Of a stretch of DNA of 64,000 bases, positions 9,319 through 17,076 are shown piece by piece. A model generated the notes under the pieces. The model did no database searches. It saw only the letters and a list, made by a program, of their open reading frames with translations, and was not told where the DNA came from. Location: NCBI GenBank assembly GCA_000403295.2, contig KE159610.1, forward strand, positions 291,387 through 355,386, given 5' to 3'. The stretch's first letter is position 1. Every line of letters begins with the position of its first letter. The position numbers and the translations under genes are program-made. The stretch is from Lachnospiraceae bacterium M18-1. Lineage in GTDB: Bacteria; Bacillota; Clostridia; Lachnospirales; Lachnospiraceae.

Positions 9319-9480
9319 GCGCGCATAGAGCAACCGAATGTTTTGAAAGCCAACATGCCCTGAATGCAAAAACCTGGAAATGGGGGAATGCTTCTCCAGT
9401 CAAAGAGATTATTGCACAGATTTCTGGATTTGTAAAAACGCTAGATTATTCATCGCTTACGGAAGATGGACCGTTATGGG
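9319..9480 (+). pseudogene. Possible coding relic between IS66 copies
   Basis: An open stretch on the plus strand reads RATECFESQHALNAKTWKWG and continues with NASPVKEIIAQISGF without a start codon. Composition looks protein-like, but I do not recognise the family. It is wedged between an intact IS66 orf1 and the 3' end of an IS66 remnant, so it may be a scrap of a gene captured between insertions. Confidence 0.3.
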
Positions 9481-9720
9481 GGGATACTCCGACAACAGTT
9501 GGGAGGAAACCTCTAACTCAGAAGGTAGCCTGGCAAAGACTGGTTCCATCCCTTGAGCCAATTCGGACGGCTTCTGCATTTGTTTTCTGATCCAATAACT
9601 GAAAGTCGACAGGGGGACTTGATTTTCCTGACACCATTCTTTTCTTGACAATCCGCTTTTTTGGAAATCCTGAATCCGCTTCATCCAGAAATCTTCTTTT
9701 GTAAGGTTCGTTTCATTCAT
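9457..9720 (-). pseudogene. Second IS66 Orf1, truncated
   Basis: 87 codons matching the N-terminal half of an IS66 orf1 protein (DFWMKRIQDFQKSGLSRKEW, then VPLSTFSYWIRKQM). It differs in sequence from the intact orf1 at 8893-9285, so it belongs to a different IS66. The ATG has AAGGAGG upstream. The frame ends soon after the HTH, and no tnpB or tnpC of this element follows. Confidence 0.7.
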
Positions 9721-9778
9721 AGGCAGTACCTCCTTGATTTGGAGCTATTGTATCAAAAATGATGGTGGATTCATAGAT

Positions 9779-9800
9779 ACGGATTATTTCGAGCTTACAT
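9779..9800 (-). repeat. Probable left end of the IS66 remnant
   Basis: Reading the minus strand inward from 9798, GTAAGCTCGAAATAATCC resembles IS66 left ends, which begin GTAAGC. It lies about 70 bp upstream of the truncated orf1 and exactly where the neighbouring transposase reading frame is broken, as expected for an insertion point. Confidence 0.5.
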
Positions 9801-10532
9801 TTATCCTTCCTCCGATTTGAAATGCCCGTAAGGGGAGGTATGGGAAACCACGGCAGTGCCATCGCCGGAGACGGTGAGGTCATTGGAATCGACCAGCCCA
9901 AGGCGCAGGGAAGGGAACACGGCAAGGATGGAAAAAATCTTTTGAAGCGCGGCTTCCGGATTTTCGGAGGCAGGTTTTCCATCCATGATACTGTTGGCGA
10001 TATCCCTGGTAGTAATTGAGGAAGGATCTTCCGGTTCTATCAGTTTGCCATCAGCACCGATCTCCTTTTTGGGTTTCCTGCCGTTTTTGCCGGAGGGGAG
10101 CAGGAACGATCTGGAATAACTATCCCGCGGTGCCAGCCAGAAGCGGTCCATAAAATCATAATAGGAACCGAGGGGCGGCAGTTCTTGGGTGGACGCGCAG
10201 CCGATGAGGACGGTAAGTGAAATGGATTCTGGAAGTACTTTCCTCTCCCATAGAGTGAGGCTTGTATGAGCTTTTGTCTCATTAAAAAGCAGTACAAAAA
10301 GGATCAGGGAACGCAGGATCTGGGCCTGATGTGTAGCGGGACGTCCTCCATTGGAGTAAAAGGCTGGGATGTATTGAGTAAGCGCGTCCAGGTTGAGGTT
10401 CAAGAGTTTCTGGGATTCCTCTTTGTAAGAGTCGAAGGAATATTTGGGATTGTTACGTGAGAGCCTGCGGCCAATCTTAGTGACCAGGGTTCGATACTCG
10501 TTATGGTTTTGCCATAATTCGGGTTTGAACAT
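9801..10532 (-). pseudogene. Transposase truncated at its C-terminus by the IS66 remnant
   Basis: Starts at the ATG at 10532 (MFKPELWQNHNEYRTL), which has an AGGAGGTCAC site; longer upstream starts do not. The protein contains YYDFMDRFWLAPRD and a GLVDSNDLTVSGDGTAVVSH stretch that look like a DDE-type transposase with its first catalytic Asp. The frame then ends within a few residues at the IS66 boundary near 9800, so the rest of the catalytic domain is missing. I recognise it as a Clostridia transposase type but cannot name the IS family. Confidence 0.65.
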
Positions 10533-10929
10533 AAATGTGACCTCCTTTTGTTTAAGTAGTAGTGGTGAAAAAATATGCCTTAAACAAAAGGGCCGTTTTA
10601 GCGTGTATGTCAAGAGTATTTTGAAATTTTTTTTCAGGGAGAAAGTGGTTATGTATGTTTCCTCCTGCATCTGCTCCTCGCCGGATTCTCTTGCAGAGTT
10701 TCACCTTGATGCTTCTGTAATGTTTCAAGACCTCACCATAGGAAATCCATATTTCTGCCCTTTCAATTCTGCCATAGACCGCATCTACAATAACAGCGTC
10801 CTCGTCTTTCTTCTCCGGACATTTTCCGTTTCTGTCATGGGAACAGAATATTCATGAAAGCACTGTATTTTCAGCATTGTTCAACTATTTTGTGTATTAC
10901 AGGTGTACAGTTCAATATTAAACTAAATA
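10533..10929. other. Gap with an unassigned open stretch
   Basis: No gene can be supported. On the minus strand about 60 codons (roughly 10830-10650) are open and read like protein (KKDEDAVIVDAVYGRIERAE), but there is no start with a ribosome site and I do not recognise a family. It may be a relic of a gene cut by the neighbouring transposase. Confidence 0.35.
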
Positions 10930-10958
10930 TTTACAAGTGAACTAAAAAATGTTATAAT
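10930..10958 (+). promoter_or_regulatory. Promoter of the antitoxin RNA
   Basis: TTTACA (10930-10935), a 17-base spacer and a perfect TATAAT (10953-10958) on the plus strand. It points toward the 3' end of the small toxin gene on the other strand. Confidence 0.8.
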
Positions 10959-10964
10959 CATAGA

Positions 10965-11060
10965 CATAAAAGGAGCAACCACCCACAAAGTGGTTAGCCT
11001 CATAAGTAAGTTATAAGCCTACCTGAATCGGCCAAGAAACAAGGTAGGCTTATTTATTTT
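10965..11060 (+). ncRNA. Antisense antitoxin RNA of a type I toxin-antitoxin locus
   Basis: An RNA from the promoter above would start near 10965 and contain two hairpins. The first is AACCAC...GTGGTT near 10978. The second is AAGCCTACCT...AGGTAGGCTT (11016-11052), followed by TATTTATTTT as a terminator. The RNA would overlap the 3' end and 3' untranslated region of the convergent toxin mRNA, the layout of txpA/RatA-type systems. The second hairpin is symmetric, so it can also end the toxin transcript. Exact ends are inferred. Confidence 0.72.
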
Positions 11061-11146
11061 CGCTTGTTCTTCCTATCTATGTAGGCAAGCAGCGCAATTA
11101 AAAATGTTGCGAACAGCATTAAATCCTGAAACGTAAACATTTCCAT
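11054..11146 (-). CDS. Putative holin-like type I toxin (30 residues)
   Basis: A 30-codon gene, too short for ordinary ORF calling: a start MEMFTFQDL, a hydrophobic helix MLFATFLIALLAYI and a basic tail DRKNKRK. This pattern matches the putative holin-like toxin family (Hol_Tox). The toxin is expected to insert in the cytoplasmic membrane and depolarise the cell when not repressed. A strong GGGGAGGTGG site precedes the ATG at 11146. A canonical promoter lies upstream and a convergent RNA overlaps its 3' end, together making a full type I toxin-antitoxin cassette of about 320 bp. Confidence 0.85.
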   Translation of the reverse strand: MEMFTFQDLMLFATFLIALLAYIDRKNKRK

Positions 11147-11217
11147 CCACACCACCTCCCCTCTTTTTCAAGTGTAGGGAGGCTTTCCACCTTGTAACAC
11201 GATCACTCCTTGGTAAG

Positions 11218-11246
11218 ATTCTACCATATATATTCCCTTCTGACAA
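11218..11246 (-). promoter_or_regulatory. Promoter of the holin-like toxin gene
   Basis: Minus-strand TTGTCA (11246-11241), a 17-base spacer and TAGAAT (11223-11218). It would give a leader of about 65 nt before the toxin ATG at 11146. Confidence 0.75.
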
Positions 11247-11324
11247 CTCATATAGCGTCCATATATCCATGAAAAAAGGGGATATCTATTTCCCGGCAGC
11301 CCCTCTTTTCTCTATCTTACATTA

Positions 11325-11717
11325 TTATTTTACCCTGTACTCGCAGATGTCCCTCCGGCTTCTCTGTATATGCCGTTTCATGAGATTCCCTGCCAGTTCC
11401 CCGTCTTGTTCCCGAATGGCTTCCAGAATCCTTTTATGCTCTGAGCCCCCGCTCTGAGAGCCGATCGTCTGATTGGCCTGCTGATAATATCCAAGAATGT
11501 CCTGAATGATATCCATCACCTTTATAACCAGATTGCTTAAAAGGAGCTGCGGAGACGTTTCTTTTACAAAAGTTCCCATCCTTTTCTTTCTGACCACTCC
11601 CCGCTTACAATCTTTTCCTTCATATATTCCAATACCGCTTCTCCGGTATTCTCTTTCATACTGCCCATACCGTAATACCTCCAGATTGCTTTTTATTCCT
11701 GTATTTCTATTACTCAA
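11325..11717 (-). pseudogene. Decayed GntR/FCD-type regulator
   Basis: The C-terminal part HKRILEAIREQDGELAGNLM plus KRHIQRSRRD matches the end of the FCD effector domain of FadR-subfamily GntR regulators. The N-terminal part has a scrap of the winged helix (RKKRMGTFV) but lacks most of the HTH and much of the FCD domain. Intact relatives are about 220-240 residues; this frame is 130. I read it as a remnant, not a working regulator. Confidence 0.6.
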
Positions 11718-11806
11718 TTCCTCTATCCACCAATTTTTCTCCTAACCGTGTCACTCCCATCACCTCCATCAATTCGTCCATCTCAGTATCTGGTTTTCTC
11801 CCCCGC

Positions 11807-12463
11807 TTAAAGCTCCTTCTTCTGAAAAATACGCGCCGTCAGCAGAAATGACAGGAAGAATGCAAGCAGTGCGCACACCAGGATAGCCGCCCCTGCCGTC
11901 ATGATCTGAAAGGCAGTCATGTGGGGGCCGAACCAGCGGTTCATCAGTGAACTGGCTCCCATAATCACCCCAATGCCGCCAAGCAGGCTGACCCCGATGA
12001 GTATCTCGCTGCGTTCCTCTCCTCCGAGATAAAACAGAGGGAAAAAGATGGCTCCCATAAACAGGCTGAGCCCGATCCCCACAACATACACCATAAAAAT
12101 GTCCGTGTCTTTGTCAAAAGGGAATCCATAAAACAGGATGGACAGTGCCGCCGCGGTTCCCGCAAGCAGCATTCCTATGCAAAGCCAGGCCATTTGACTT
12201 AGAAAATAGCTTTTCACAATATCCGTACGCCTGATCGGAGCCGTCAGCTTGTATTTACTCCACTTTGACACGCTTTCCCTGCGCAGGCTTGCCGCAGCTA
12301 TGACAGAAAATCCCGTCATGCACAGCAGCATATAGCCGATAATAAAAATCTGCGCATCGTGATCTATCCCAACGACAAAAATCCCAAGCACCAGCATCAT
12401 GGCCGAAAACAGCTTCGCATTGGACAGCACCGCATAAACATTATTTTTCAGAAGTCCCTTCAT
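11807..12463 (-). CDS. ABC-2 type transporter membrane subunit
   Basis: 218 residues with about six hydrophobic segments and short loops, the size of the permease partner in YtrA-regulated ABC systems. It overlaps the ATPase gene 12460-13326 by four bases (ATGA), so translation is coupled. It probably exports or senses a cell-envelope-active compound with the ATPase. The substrate is not visible from sequence. Confidence 0.82.
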   Translation of the reverse strand: MKGLLKNNVYAVLSNAKLFSAMMLVLGIFVVGIDHDAQIFIIGYMLLCMTGFSVIAAASLRRESVSKWSKYKLTAPIRRTDIVKSYFLSQMAWLCIGMLLAGTAAALSILFYGFPFDKDTDIFMVYVVGIGLSLFMGAIFFPLFYLGGEERSEILIGVSLLGGIGVIMGASSLMNRWFGPHMTAFQIMTAGAAILVCALLAFFLSFLLTARIFQKKEL

Positions 12464-13326
12464 ATCCGTTCCCCCTTTACCAAAAGCAGCATGATCTCAT
12501 CCAGCGAAGCATGGTCTAAAACTGTGTCCCTGTACTTTTTTTCCGCTTCTTTGCCGTCAGACACCAGCACGTCAATCTGAAAATCCCGTTTCCGATAGGC
12601 TATGATATCCCCCCGGTCCAGCGCGTCAAACTGGCTCTCCTTACAGCGCATGACCGCGTAATGATAGGCCAGGTCATTTTTGGAAGCGGTCAGGAGCACG
12701 TTTCCCTCATGGATAAAGGTAATGTAATCCGCAATCTTCTCCAGGTCGCTCGTAATGTGGGAGGACAGCAGGATGGAATGGTCCTCTTCCTGCACAAAAT
12801 CCAGAAATACGTCCAGGATCTCATCCCGCATAACGGGGTCCAAACCGCCGGTGGGTTCATCCAGAATCAAAAGCTTCGGGTGATGGGAAAGCGCCGCAAA
12901 AAGCGCCAGCTTCATCGTCATCCCTCTGGAATAGGTCCCGATCTTCTGTCCGGCAGGCAGGTGAAAATCCTGCAGGTATTTTTGAAACATTGCAGGGTCC
13001 CACGCCTGATACAGTCCGCCCATGATCTCCGACAACTGCGCCGCCGTCAGGTATCCGGGAAAATTATCTCCGTCATAGACCACGCCGATCTTTTCCCTTA
13101 TGGCCGTGTCCTGATCCCCCATCTCCTGTCCAAACAGCCGGATCGTTCCGCCGTCCCTGGAGGACGTGTTCAGGATGCAGCCGATGGCGGTCGTCTTTCC
13201 CGCACCGTTTTGTCCGACCAGTCCCATAACTGCGCCGTAAGGCAGAGAAAATGATACCCTGTCCAGTACAAAACCGTCTTTCGGAAATCTTTTCGATACC
13301 TGATCCAGTTCTAAAATATAGTCCAT
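12460..13326 (-). CDS. ABC transporter ATP-binding protein
   Basis: 288-residue ATPase. Walker A GQNGAGKTT is near residues 36-44, the signature-region motif is YSRGMTMKLALFAAL, Walker B with D-loop is LLILDEPTGGLDPV, and the switch His is in LLSSHI. I prefer the ATG at 13326, nine bases after AGGAGG, over the one at 13335, which touches that site. It is the middle gene of a regulator-ATPase-permease operon, the layout of antibiotic-responsive ytr-type loci. Confidence 0.9.
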   Translation of the reverse strand: MDYILELDQVSKRFPKDGFVLDRVSFSLPYGAVMGLVGQNGAGKTTAIGCILNTSSRDGGTIRLFGQEMGDQDTAIREKIGVVYDGDNFPGYLTAAQLSEIMGGLYQAWDPAMFQKYLQDFHLPAGQKIGTYSRGMTMKLALFAALSHHPKLLILDEPTGGLDPVMRDEILDVFLDFVQEEDHSILLSSHITSDLEKIADYITFIHEGNVLLTASKNDLAYHYAVMRCKESQFDALDRGDIIAYRKRDFQIDVLVSDGKEAEKKYRDTVLDHASLDEIMLLLVKGERI

Positions 13327-13327
13327 A

Positions 13328-13705
13328 TCAATCATCCTCCTCGTAGAATAATGCCAGAAGCTCCGTCAGCTTTTCCAGGGAAATGCCGCTCATCCGGCCG
13401 ATCTCTGCGGCAGCCTGTAAGTGCTCCTCCGCGATCCGCTGCTGCTCCTCCTGGTAAAATTCCTTGTTCTGTGCCGATACAAAACTTCCCCGGCCGACAG
13501 TGGTTTCGATAAATCCATCCCTCTGCAGATCCTCATATGCTTTCTGAACCGTGATCACGCTGACATGGATCGACTTCGCCAGAGCCCGCATGGAAGGGAT
13601 TGCGTCCCCGGCCTGCAGCTCTCCGCTCATGATCATGGCTTTGATCTGGGATGTAATCTGTTCATAGATCGGCTTATTGGCATTATTGCTGATAATGATC
13701 TCCAT
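13328..13705 (-). CDS. GntR-family regulator, YtrA subfamily
   Basis: 125 residues: a winged-helix DNA-binding domain (PIYEQITSQIKAMIM, then ALAKSIHVSVITVQKAYEDL and GRGSFVS) and a short C-terminal helical tail, as in YtrA regulators that lack a large effector domain. The ATG at 13705 is chosen because the preceding codons overlap the promoter; GGTGG lies just upstream. It precedes the ABC genes and probably represses its own operon through the palindrome at 13738-13758. Confidence 0.9.
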   Translation of the reverse strand: MEIIISNNANKPIYEQITSQIKAMIMSGELQAGDAIPSMRALAKSIHVSVITVQKAYEDLQRDGFIETTVGRGSFVSAQNKEFYQEEQQRIAEEHLQAAAEIGRMSGISLEKLTELLALFYEEDD

Positions 13706-13737
13706 GCTCCACCGCCTTTTCTTTTTTATATGTAAAG

Positions 13738-13785
13738 TGTACTTATTGTACAAGTACATTATATCATCCTGAATCTTTTTGTCAA
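13738..13785 (-). promoter_or_regulatory. Promoter and GntR operator of the ABC operon
   Basis: On the minus strand TTGACA (13785-13780), a 16-base spacer and TATAAT (13763-13758) form a near-consensus promoter. Directly downstream is a 21-bp inverted repeat TGTACTT-N7-AAGTACA (13758-13738). The position just after the -10 box suits repression by the YtrA-type regulator encoded next. Confidence 0.82.
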
Positions 13786-13824
13786 CCACTTGCTTCTGTA
13801 TTTCATATCTGCTAAAATAATTCC

Positions 13825-13868
13825 GTTACTGTTCACACCCTTTGGGTGCTCCAGTAACAGTATCCAGC
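13825..13868 (+). repeat. Dispersed palindromic repeat A, copy 1
   Basis: A 44-bp sequence whose core GTTACTG...CACCC...GGGTG...CAGTAAC is an inverted repeat, followed by AGTATCCAGC. Nearly the same 44 bp occur on the opposite strand at 49705-49748, and a diverged copy is at 41780-41816. It lies just upstream of the CmpB-like gene. Confidence 0.85.
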
Positions 13869-13919
13869 AAAAGAATCATTTGTCAAAAAAAGGTTCTGAA
13901 AATACAAATGAGGTGTATG

Positions 13920-14738
13920 ATGCATATAACAACAATATTTATCTGGTTTATTTTATACAGTATTCTGGGATGGATCTATGAAACGATCTTCTGCAGTGTA
14001 AAGACTCTGAAATGGGACAACCGGGGCATGCTCATCGGGCCCTACTGCCCGATCTACGGCGTAGGCGCGGTACTGGACGTGCTGGTCTGCAGCGGGCTCC
14101 CCAATTACGGCGCGGTATTTCTGACCTGTATGCTCGGCTCCGCGGTCCTGGAATATACCACCTCGTATACTACGGAAAAGCTGTTTCACGCGGTATGGTG
14201 GGATTACAGCGATCTCCCTCTGAACATCAAGGGCCGGATCTGTTTGCCCTGTTCCCTGGGCTTCGGCGCGGCCGGACTGATCGTGCTGTACGGCATCCAC
14301 CCTTATATGGTGCGTGTCACCGACTCCCTTTCGCTTTCCTGGCAGGAGCCTGCCGCATTGCTTCTGATGGCGGTTTTCTCCGCGGACTGCGCGCTGACGG
14401 CAGACTCCCTGATCGCGCTGAACGTCAAGCTGGAGACCACCATGAAGGCCATTGACTCGCAGATTTCGGAGCGGTATGACGCATGGATTGAGAACACAAG
14501 GCAGAACCTTTCCGAAGGGCTGGAAACCCTGAAAGAAAAAATTTCCCTGGAAGAATTTCGCGAACGCAGGATGATGGAGGAATTAAAGCATACGCTTTCC
14601 ACCATGAACTGGAACCAGACCCGGGCGCTCCGCTCCTCCGTATCCTTCCGCCATGCGCGGTACCGCGAACTGGGAAGCAGGATGAAGCATGCGCTCTCCT
14701 TCCGCAGGAAAGAGACAGAAAGGCAGGATCTGAAATGA
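13920..14738 (+). CDS. CmpB-like putative ABC transporter permease (PF06541-type)
   Basis: 272 residues. Five or so membrane segments in the first 170 residues include the family motif GWIYET near the N-terminus and NRGMLIGPYCPIYGVGA. A long charged, probably coiled C-terminal tail (about residues 175-272) follows. The family is annotated as putative ABC transporter permease, but its function is unproven. A GAGGTG site supports the ATG at 13920; a start at 13842 is also open but runs through repeat A. Its stop overlaps the HD gene (ATGA). Confidence 0.8.
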   Translation: MHITTIFIWFILYSILGWIYETIFCSVKTLKWDNRGMLIGPYCPIYGVGAVLDVLVCSGLPNYGAVFLTCMLGSAVLEYTTSYTTEKLFHAVWWDYSDLPLNIKGRICLPCSLGFGAAGLIVLYGIHPYMVRVTDSLSLSWQEPAALLLMAVFSADCALTADSLIALNVKLETTMKAIDSQISERYDAWIENTRQNLSEGLETLKEKISLEEFRERRMMEELKHTLSTMNWNQTRALRSSVSFRHARYRELGSRMKHALSFRRKETERQDLK

Positions 14739-15208
14739 GATTGACAAAAAAAGAACGATCCGAGATCAGAAAACATCTTCGTGGGCTGAATCTGACGGAG
14801 GAGGCCCAGCTTATGAAGCGTTTTATCCAGCATGGGCGCATTTCCACCTATGAACATGTACTCAGCGTAACCCGGCTCAGCTTTTATCTGAACCGCCGCC
14901 TGCACCTCGGCGCGTCGGATTCCGAACTGGTGCGGGGCGCGTTTCTCCATGACTTTTATTTGTACGACTGGCACATAAGCGATTCCCACGAGCGGCTCCA
15001 CGGATTCCATCATCCGTCAGTCGCCCTGAAAAATGCCATGCGGCTGTATACACTCTCTCCGGTGGAGCAGAATATCATCCAAAGCCACATGTGGCCCCTG
15101 ACGCTGTTCTCGCTTCCGAAGTGCAGGGCCGCGGTGATCGTCTGTCTTGCGGATAAGATCTGCTCCACTTATGAGACGCTTGTACGAAGCAATCCTTTTC
15201 CTTGCTGA
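14735..15208 (+). CDS. HD-domain hydrolase
   Basis: 157 residues with the HD metal-binding pattern: YEHVLSVTR (first His), GAFLHDFYLYD (HD pair), then QSHMWPLTL and CLADKICS with the last Asp. Members hydrolyse phosphoesters; the substrate is unknown. It is coupled to the CmpB-like gene, a pairing common in Lachnospiraceae. The C-terminus (ETLVRSNPFPC) looks shortened compared with relatives of about 165-180 residues, so the last few codons may have been altered. Confidence 0.8.
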   Translation: MRLTKKERSEIRKHLRGLNLTEEAQLMKRFIQHGRISTYEHVLSVTRLSFYLNRRLHLGASDSELVRGAFLHDFYLYDWHISDSHERLHGFHHPSVALKNAMRLYTLSPVEQNIIQSHMWPLTLFSLPKCRAAVIVCLADKICSTYETLVRSNPFPC

Positions 15209-15428
15209 ATTGCAGAATATCATCTTATAGATATTCAGAAAAAATGCAGCACAGTTAAGGATTATTTGACTAAGTGCCGTTTTGCCCTTACATACCCAAA
15301 CAATTATTTTGTAACTGTCCAATGTCCGCTTCTATGAGAGCCGATATTCTCAATCATTCCTTTATTGCACAGCAATGTTTTGTGCTTTCTTTTCTCTCGG
15401 TTTTGGTAACATTCATTTACTCTCACCT
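15209..15428. other. Non-coding gap before element copy 1
   Basis: 220 bp without a credible gene. It ends in CCTAA at 15429-15433, which also occurs at the far end of the inserted element. Confidence 0.4.
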
Positions 15429-15457
15429 CCTAACCCGGATAAACCGGAAAAGTTTTT

Positions 15458-15504
15458 TTGCATTTCCTCCAAATTTCAAGTACAATAAAGAAAAATATTG
15501 GAGG
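15458..15504 (+). promoter_or_regulatory. Element promoter and ribosome-site-masking inverted repeat
   Basis: TTGCAT (15458-15463), a 17-base spacer and TACAAT (15481-15486) form a promoter inside the element. CCTCCAA (15466-15472) is the exact complement of TTGGAGG (15498-15504), which contains the ribosome binding site. A transcript from the internal promoter starts after the first arm and stays translatable. A transcript entering from outside would contain both arms and could fold to hide the site. Confidence 0.65.
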
Positions 15505-15512
15505 ATGTGTTC

Positions 15513-17015
15513 ATGTTACTTACGGATAAATATGCTGACAAAATGAATGGTATCATCACTTGCTATGACCGTATGATCATCCAGGGCTATATCCCCGGAT
15601 GGAGTTATGCGGAAGGTATGACCAGCTATTTAAAAGCCAACAACATCCGTATTTTTGATTTTTCGACTTTCTCCCAGCCCCTTACGGAACAGGTTCGTGT
15701 AAATGCCCAGCGCATTGCAGATGAAAACGGCATCCAGATTGAGTTCATCCGGAAACTCCGGGCGTTCCGAAAAGATGACCGCATCCAGGAGATCATTCAG
15801 AAAACCGGTAAGTCTGAGGGGCTGATTCATATCTTTTCTGCCATGGAACAATGCAATACTTATAAGCCATGGCATGATAAAACAACCGGAAAAACATTCC
15901 TTAAGTTTGACCAAAGCAAATGTCTCCATTATTATTTTTATTTTATAGATAAAGAACTCGGCTTGTGTTATCTCCGGGTTCCCACCTGGGCTCCCTTCCG
16001 ACTGCAGTTCTACATGAACGGTCATAATCTTCTGGCCCATAAGCTGCAAAAGAAAGGGATCACTTACCGTATGCATGATAACGCCTTCCTTGAAATCTCA
16101 GATGTCGAAACTGCCCAGAAACTATCTGACAGAATCAACCCGGAAGGTCTCCATAAAATCCTGGATGTATTTGCAAAACGCTACTGTCCCATTGCGGAAT
16201 CGCTCGGTCTCGGCTACACTTGGACAGTCCAACAGATTGAGTGTGCAACCGATATCATGTTCAAACAGGCCTGTGACCTGGAGCCCCTTTATGATGAGAT
16301 CATCCGGACGGCAATCTTTACGGTAAAGCCGGATAACATCGCTGCATTCCTGGGACAGCGCATTACCTATAACTGTAAGAAAGAAGTCGGTACAAACTAT
16401 AACCAGCGTATTCTCGGTACGAGAATCAAACACCATATGGGTGATGTATCAATTAAAATGTATGATAAATTTGGCTGTGTCTTACGGATAGAAAGTACTT
16501 GCAATGACATCGGGACTTTTCGTGTAAAACGGAAAGTGGAACACAGGGACGGCAGTTCCACAGAACAAAAAGCGCCTTTGAAAAAAAGTATTTATAGCCT
16601 GTATCAGTTATTCACAATCATGAAAGCCGCCAACTACCGGTATCTGGAATTCGTATCATCCTTTGATGACCACAGCGGCGGAAAGAAGAATCTTACAAAA
16701 GCAACAGAGGCTGTTAAGGAGAAAGGCCGTTCCTACCGTGGGCTGAACTTCTTTTCCCCAAAAGATCTGTTGGTACTGGAAGTGATCAGCCGGGGCGAAT
16801 ACATGACTTTTGGAATGCAGGGAAAGGATATCCGCCGCCAGCTGGAGGATATCAGTCCGTCTGCCATGTCGAGAATTTTTAAGCGGCTCCGTCTCCATGG
16901 GATTATTGAACGGGTTCAAGGAACTTATAAGTATTTTACAACAGCTTACGGCAAAGAGGTCATTGCGGCAGGATTAACCGTTAGAAACCTTGTGCTTATA
17001 CCAGCATTGGCATAA
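15513..17015 (+). CDS. Putative transposase of the 1648-bp element (winged-helix C-terminus)
   Basis: 500 residues from the ATG at 15513, eight bases after GGAGG. I recognise this as a widespread but poorly named family often labelled MarR-like because of its C-terminal winged helix (about residues 440-480: SPSAMSRIFKRLRLHGIIER). The centre holds a conserved block, IKHHMGDVSIKMYDKFG then VLRIESTCND, whose YDK...LRIE pattern recalls replication-initiator or relaxase-like proteins. I cannot identify catalytic residues with certainty. The identical second copy at 52014-53516 and the precise element borders argue that it is the mobility protein. Confidence 0.7.
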   Translation: MLLTDKYADKMNGIITCYDRMIIQGYIPGWSYAEGMTSYLKANNIRIFDFSTFSQPLTEQVRVNAQRIADENGIQIEFIRKLRAFRKDDRIQEIIQKTGKSEGLIHIFSAMEQCNTYKPWHDKTTGKTFLKFDQSKCLHYYFYFIDKELGLCYLRVPTWAPFRLQFYMNGHNLLAHKLQKKGITYRMHDNAFLEISDVETAQKLSDRINPEGLHKILDVFAKRYCPIAESLGLGYTWTVQQIECATDIMFKQACDLEPLYDEIIRTAIFTVKPDNIAAFLGQRITYNCKKEVGTNYNQRILGTRIKHHMGDVSIKMYDKFGCVLRIESTCNDIGTFRVKRKVEHRDGSSTEQKAPLKKSIYSLYQLFTIMKAANYRYLEFVSSFDDHSGGKKNLTKATEAVKEKGRSYRGLNFFSPKDLLVLEVISRGEYMTFGMQGKDIRRQLEDISPSAMSRIFKRLRLHGIIERVQGTYKYFTTAYGKEVIAAGLTVRNLVLIPALA

Positions 17016-17076
17016 GTGTTTTTCTTATGCAGAAATTTTGCCATTTTGCGTCAAAAAATATTTATAAGTGGCCTAA

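Larger units (their letters stand above)
15429..17076 (+). mobile_element. Unclassified 1648-bp insertion element, copy 1
   Basis: Comparing the flanks of this copy with those of 51953-53600 (opposite strand) gives shared sequence from CCTAACCCGGATAAACC to ATTTATAAGTGGCCTAA, exactly 1648 bp in both copies. Both ends carry CCTAA, which can be read as a 5-bp target duplication; there are no long terminal inverted repeats. Subterminal structures are CCGG-ataaa-CCGG at the left and the hairpin GCATAAG-N7-CTTATGC (17010-17030) at the right, overlapping the stop codon. It carries one gene. The identical encoded proteins imply recent movement. Confidence 0.85.

Noticed and set aside
9300..9330. GTAAGCGCGC near 9315 as IS66 end
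   Set aside because: Its orientation points outward relative to the intact orf1 gene, so it cannot be that element's left end.
11073..11270. 65-codon frame across the toxin locus
   Set aside because: Out of frame with the toxin and overlaps the toxin promoter; the 30-codon frame explains the ribosome site better.
15429..17076. Group II intron or retroelement as explanation for the duplicated element
   Set aside because: The encoded protein shows no reverse transcriptase YADD-like motif and the ends show no intron domain V.
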